Below are positions 61,924 through 64,000 of a stretch of DNA of 64,000 nt, piece by piece. Position 1 is the stretch's first letter, and every line of letters begins with the position of its first letter. The notes beneath the pieces were generated by a model. The model made no database searches. It saw only the letters and a list, made by a program, of their open reading frames with translations, and was not told where the DNA came from. A program made the position numbers and the translations under genes. This DNA comes from Microbacterium saccharophilum (GTDB lineage: Bacteria > Actinomycetota > Actinomycetes > Actinomycetales > Microbacteriaceae), in contig NZ_BKAH01000003.1 of assembly GCF_007992455.1 (NCBI RefSeq), forward strand, positions 124,001-188,000, read 5' to 3'.

Positions 61924-62802
61924 TCAGGCGACGGGTTCGACCGCTTCCCGCGCACGGCGACCGGCCGCGCGCACGGCGCCGATCGAGGCGACGATCACGA
62001 GCGCGATGCCGGCGAGCTCGAGCGTCGTGAGGCGCTGGCCGAGCAGCAGGAAGCCGGCGAGGCAGGCCGTCGCCGGCGCGAGGCTCATGAGGATCGCGAA
62101 GGCGGATGCCGGCAGGCGCCGCAGCGCGATCAGCTCGAACGCGTACGGGATGGTCGAGGAGAGCACCGCGACGGCGGCGCCGATGGCGAGAAGCTCCGGG
62201 CGCAGCAGCGCTCCGCCGGCGCTGACGATGCCGAACGGCAGGGAGATCAGCGCGCCCGCGGTCATCGCGAGGGCGAGGCCGTCGAGCTTGGGGAACGCGG
62301 CGCCGACCCGGGCGGAGGCGAGGATGTACAGCGCCCAGCTGGCCGCCGCGCCCAGCGCGAAGACGACGCCGACCGGATCGAGTCGATCCCACCCGCCGCC
62401 GCCGCCGAGCGCCACGACGCCCGCGAAGGCGAGCGCGGCCCACAGCCATGCCGACGCGCGACGGCTCGCGACGATCGACAGGACGAGCGGGCCCAGCACC
62501 TCGATCGTGACGGTGACGCCGAGCGTCAGGCGCTCCAGCGCGAGGTAGAACAAGCCGTTCATGACGGCCAGCACGACACCGAACCAGACGACGCTCAGCC
62601 AGTCGCGCGACGTGTGGCCGCGCAATCTGGGGCGGGCGATGGCCAGCAGCACGAGCGCCGAGAACACCAGTCGCAGCATCACCATGCCGAGGGGGCCGAC
62701 CTGGGGGAAGAGCAGGTAGGCGAGCGACGCGCCCACCTCCTGGCAGGCGAGCCCCGCCACGACGAGCGCGACGGCCGGAGCCGCGCCCGCACGTGCGGTC
62801 AC
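61924..62802 (-). CDS. EamA/RhtA-like metabolite exporter
   Basis: A 292-residue transporter of ten helices in two five-helix EamA repeats: AGLACQEVGASLAYLLFPQV, ALERLTLGVTVTIEVLGPL, and ALRRLPASAFAILMSLAPA with AGIALVIVASIGAV in the second half. It resembles RhtA (threonine/homoserine exporter). GTG 62802 overlaps the stop of the upstream lipoprotein gene (GTGA). The longer upstream frame is out of frame with that gene and not real. Confidence 0.9.
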   Translation of the reverse strand: MTARAGAAPAVALVVAGLACQEVGASLAYLLFPQVGPLGMVMLRLVFSALVLLAIARPRLRGHTSRDWLSVVWFGVVLAVMNGLFYLALERLTLGVTVTIEVLGPLVLSIVASRRASAWLWAALAFAGVVALGGGGGWDRLDPVGVVFALGAAASWALYILASARVGAAFPKLDGLALAMTAGALISLPFGIVSAGGALLRPELLAIGAAVAVLSSTIPYAFELIALRRLPASAFAILMSLAPATACLAGFLLLGQRLTTLELAGIALVIVASIGAVRAAGRRAREAVEPVA

Positions 62803-64000
62803 GACGCGGGGCAGACGGTGGCGTTGTCGATGTCCGGGAGGACGCTCTCCGCCGTCCACGGCAGGCCCGCCTCGGGAGCCGCCTGACCGGCAGCCGCCGG
62901 CGCCTTCGAGGCGATCGCAGCCAGCTGCCAGGCCGTGGCGCGGACGGCGTCGGCGGATCCGCGCGAGTTGTTCAGCACGACGACGACGGCCATGCCGGTC
63001 TGCCGGTCGGCGAAGGCCGCCGTGAGATAGCCGGGGAACGACCCGTACTGGCCGACGAGCGACCCGGCCTGGTAGGTGCCGCCGTCCACTGTGAACCAGG
63101 AGGGAGCTTCGGCGCCGGGCGCGCGGGGCTCCTCGAAGCGCGCGTCGACATCGTACGAGCGTGCGCCGGTGGCCAGCGACTGCACGTAGCGGCCGAGGTC
63201 GGTGACGTTCGTCAGGACGCCGTCGGCGGTGAAGCCGGCCGACGCGGAGAGGCCCGTCAGATCCAGCGGCGGCGTCGCGCAGTCGACCGCGCCGTTCGCA
63301 TCGCCGGACCGGTGTCCGGGGAGCGTCGACGCATCCGCGGGCGAGCCGGCGGGCAGCGAGCTGGCGGCCATGCCGACCGGTTCGAAGACGTACTCCTGGA
63401 ACAGCTCGGCCGCCCGCTTGCCGGAGGCGCGCTCGAGGGCGAGGCCCAGCAGGACGTACCCGGTGTCGGAGTCGAGGTAGGCCGAACCGGGCTCGAAAGC
63501 GAGGCCGGCCGACATCCCGTAGGCGAGCAGCTCCCGCGGACTCCACACCCGCTCGGGGTTCGCGATCCATCGCCCGAAGATGCGGCCTCCGTACCCGGCG
63601 AGCCCGCTCGTGCCGTCGCAGAGCTGCTCGAGCGTGACCGCGCCGAGATCGGGCACACCGGACACCCACTCCGTGACGGGGTCGCCGAGCGCGACGGTGC
63701 CGTCGGCGGCGAGGGCGTACAGCACGTCGCAGGTCATCGCCCGCGTGACGGATCCGGCCTTGAACGTCATGTCCGGCGTGACCTCGGCCCCGTCGACCGC
63801 GGTCGTGCCGAGCCCCGCGACCCAGGTGCCGGCCCAGGGCGCCCACACCGCCGCGATCGCGCCGGAGGAGGCGGTCGCCGCCATCGCGTGCTCGACGGCG
63901 GCGCGCAGCTCGGTCTGCGTGGCCTCGGGAAGAGCCGCGTCGACCTGCTGCGGGAGCGCCACGGCGGGCTCGTCCTCCGGTGCGCAGGCGGTGAGCGTCA
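62799..64000 (-). CDS. lipoprotein with degenerate serine beta-lactamase/DD-peptidase fold (cut by the window edge)
   Basis: The reading frame runs off the right edge; at least 400 codons are inside. Near the edge LTACAPEDEP is a lipobox, so the true start lies about 20 codons beyond 64000. The fold follows class C beta-lactamase/R61 peptidase: FKAGSVTRAMTCDVLYAL, PGSAYLDSDTGYVLLGLALE, GQYGSFPGYLT. The catalytic Lys of SxxK is Arg, YSN is DSD, and the HxG-type motif is QYG. Hydrolysis is therefore doubtful, and it may bind rather than cut peptidoglycan or a beta-lactam. It is coupled to the EamA gene by a GTGA overlap. Confidence 0.88.
   Translation of the reverse strand, partial: TLTACAPEDEPAVALPQQVDAALPEATQTELRAAVEHAMAATASSGAIAAVWAPWAGTWVAGLGTTAVDGAEVTPDMTFKAGSVTRAMTCDVLYALAADGTVALGDPVTEWVSGVPDLGAVTLEQLCDGTSGLAGYGGRIFGRWIANPERVWSPRELLAYGMSAGLAFEPGSAYLDSDTGYVLLGLALERASGKRAAELFQEYVFEPVGMAASSLPAGSPADASTLPGHRSGDANGAVDCATPPLDLTGLSASAGFTADGVLTNVTDLGRYVQSLATGARSYDVDARFEEPRAPGAEAPSWFTVDGGTYQAGSLVGQYGSFPGYLTAAFADRQTGMAVVVVLNNSRGSADAVRATAWQLAAIASKAPAAAGQAAPEAGLPWTAESVLPDIDNATVCPAS

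Overview
The window is 64 kb of very GC-rich DNA with dense, often overlapping genes (ATGA, GTGA and TGATG junctions). It looks like a chromosome segment of a high-GC actinobacterium, most probably Microbacteriaceae and close to Microbacterium. Supporting signs are the HspR/HAIR heat-shock circuit with gene order dnaK-grpE-dnaJ-hspR, many leaderless genes with a TANNNT -10 box 6-7 nt before the start codon, DtxR-type metal control, and proton-translocating PntAB. The genus is an inference from style, not from a marker gene. No rRNA, CRISPR array, prophage or insertion sequence was seen. One tRNA, Gly(CCC), is present.

Layout. 0-9.3 kb: an M13 metallopeptidase, then a sugar block: HAD phosphatase, lone sugar-type ABC ATPase and ROK repressor on the minus strand, facing a complete ChvE/GguAB-type monosaccharide importer. 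9.3-18.5 kb: MATE exporter, SpoU methyltransferase, a manganese uptake operon (mntABC-mntR) with two matching operators, SDR, HAD-IIA phosphatase followed by two tiny membrane proteins, and Ldh-type dehydrogenase coupled to pyrE. 18.5-23.3 kb: pntAB, a secreted trypsin-like protease and exonuclease III. 23.3-32.3 kb: accessory-looking regulators and stress enzymes (DHFR-like, HxlR, two VOC proteins, a two-component system, FMN reductase, NatAB-type ABC exporter, RraA, nitroreductase, ArsR-like regulator). 32.3-37.5 kb: an MFS exporter and a compact type III polyketide synthase cluster with methyltransferase, FAD monooxygenase and a convergent UbiA prenyltransferase.

37.5-49.7 kb: clpB, a GlxA-type regulator divergent from a 38-residue peptide gene, two glycosyltransferases, an orphan protein, an alcohol dehydrogenase, and the hspR-dnaJ-grpE-dnaK operon. 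HAIR operators lie before both clpB and dnaK. 49.7-52.5 kb: a self-contained secretion module of three proteins with an alternate signal peptide plus a Ser/His signal peptidase of SipW/S26B type. 52.5-64 kb: a sensor-kinase/response-regulator deletion scar, GNAT, MFS, a divergent pair of glycine-rich MarR proteins sharing an operator, dcd, tRNA-Gly, an S4 protein, a MarR/VOC divergent pair with twin operators, an approximately 440-bp tandem repeat array, an acyl-CoA ligase, an EamA transporter, and the beginning of a lipoprotein with a decayed beta-lactamase fold.

The strongest candidates for undescribed biology are the SipW-type secretion module, the prenyltransferase-linked type III PKS cluster, the exactly centred palindrome between the GlxA-type regulator and the micro-peptide, and the chaperone peculiarities (ClpB without N-domain and with a DnaK-like tail). 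All functional statements rest on motif recognition by eye. No database search was run.
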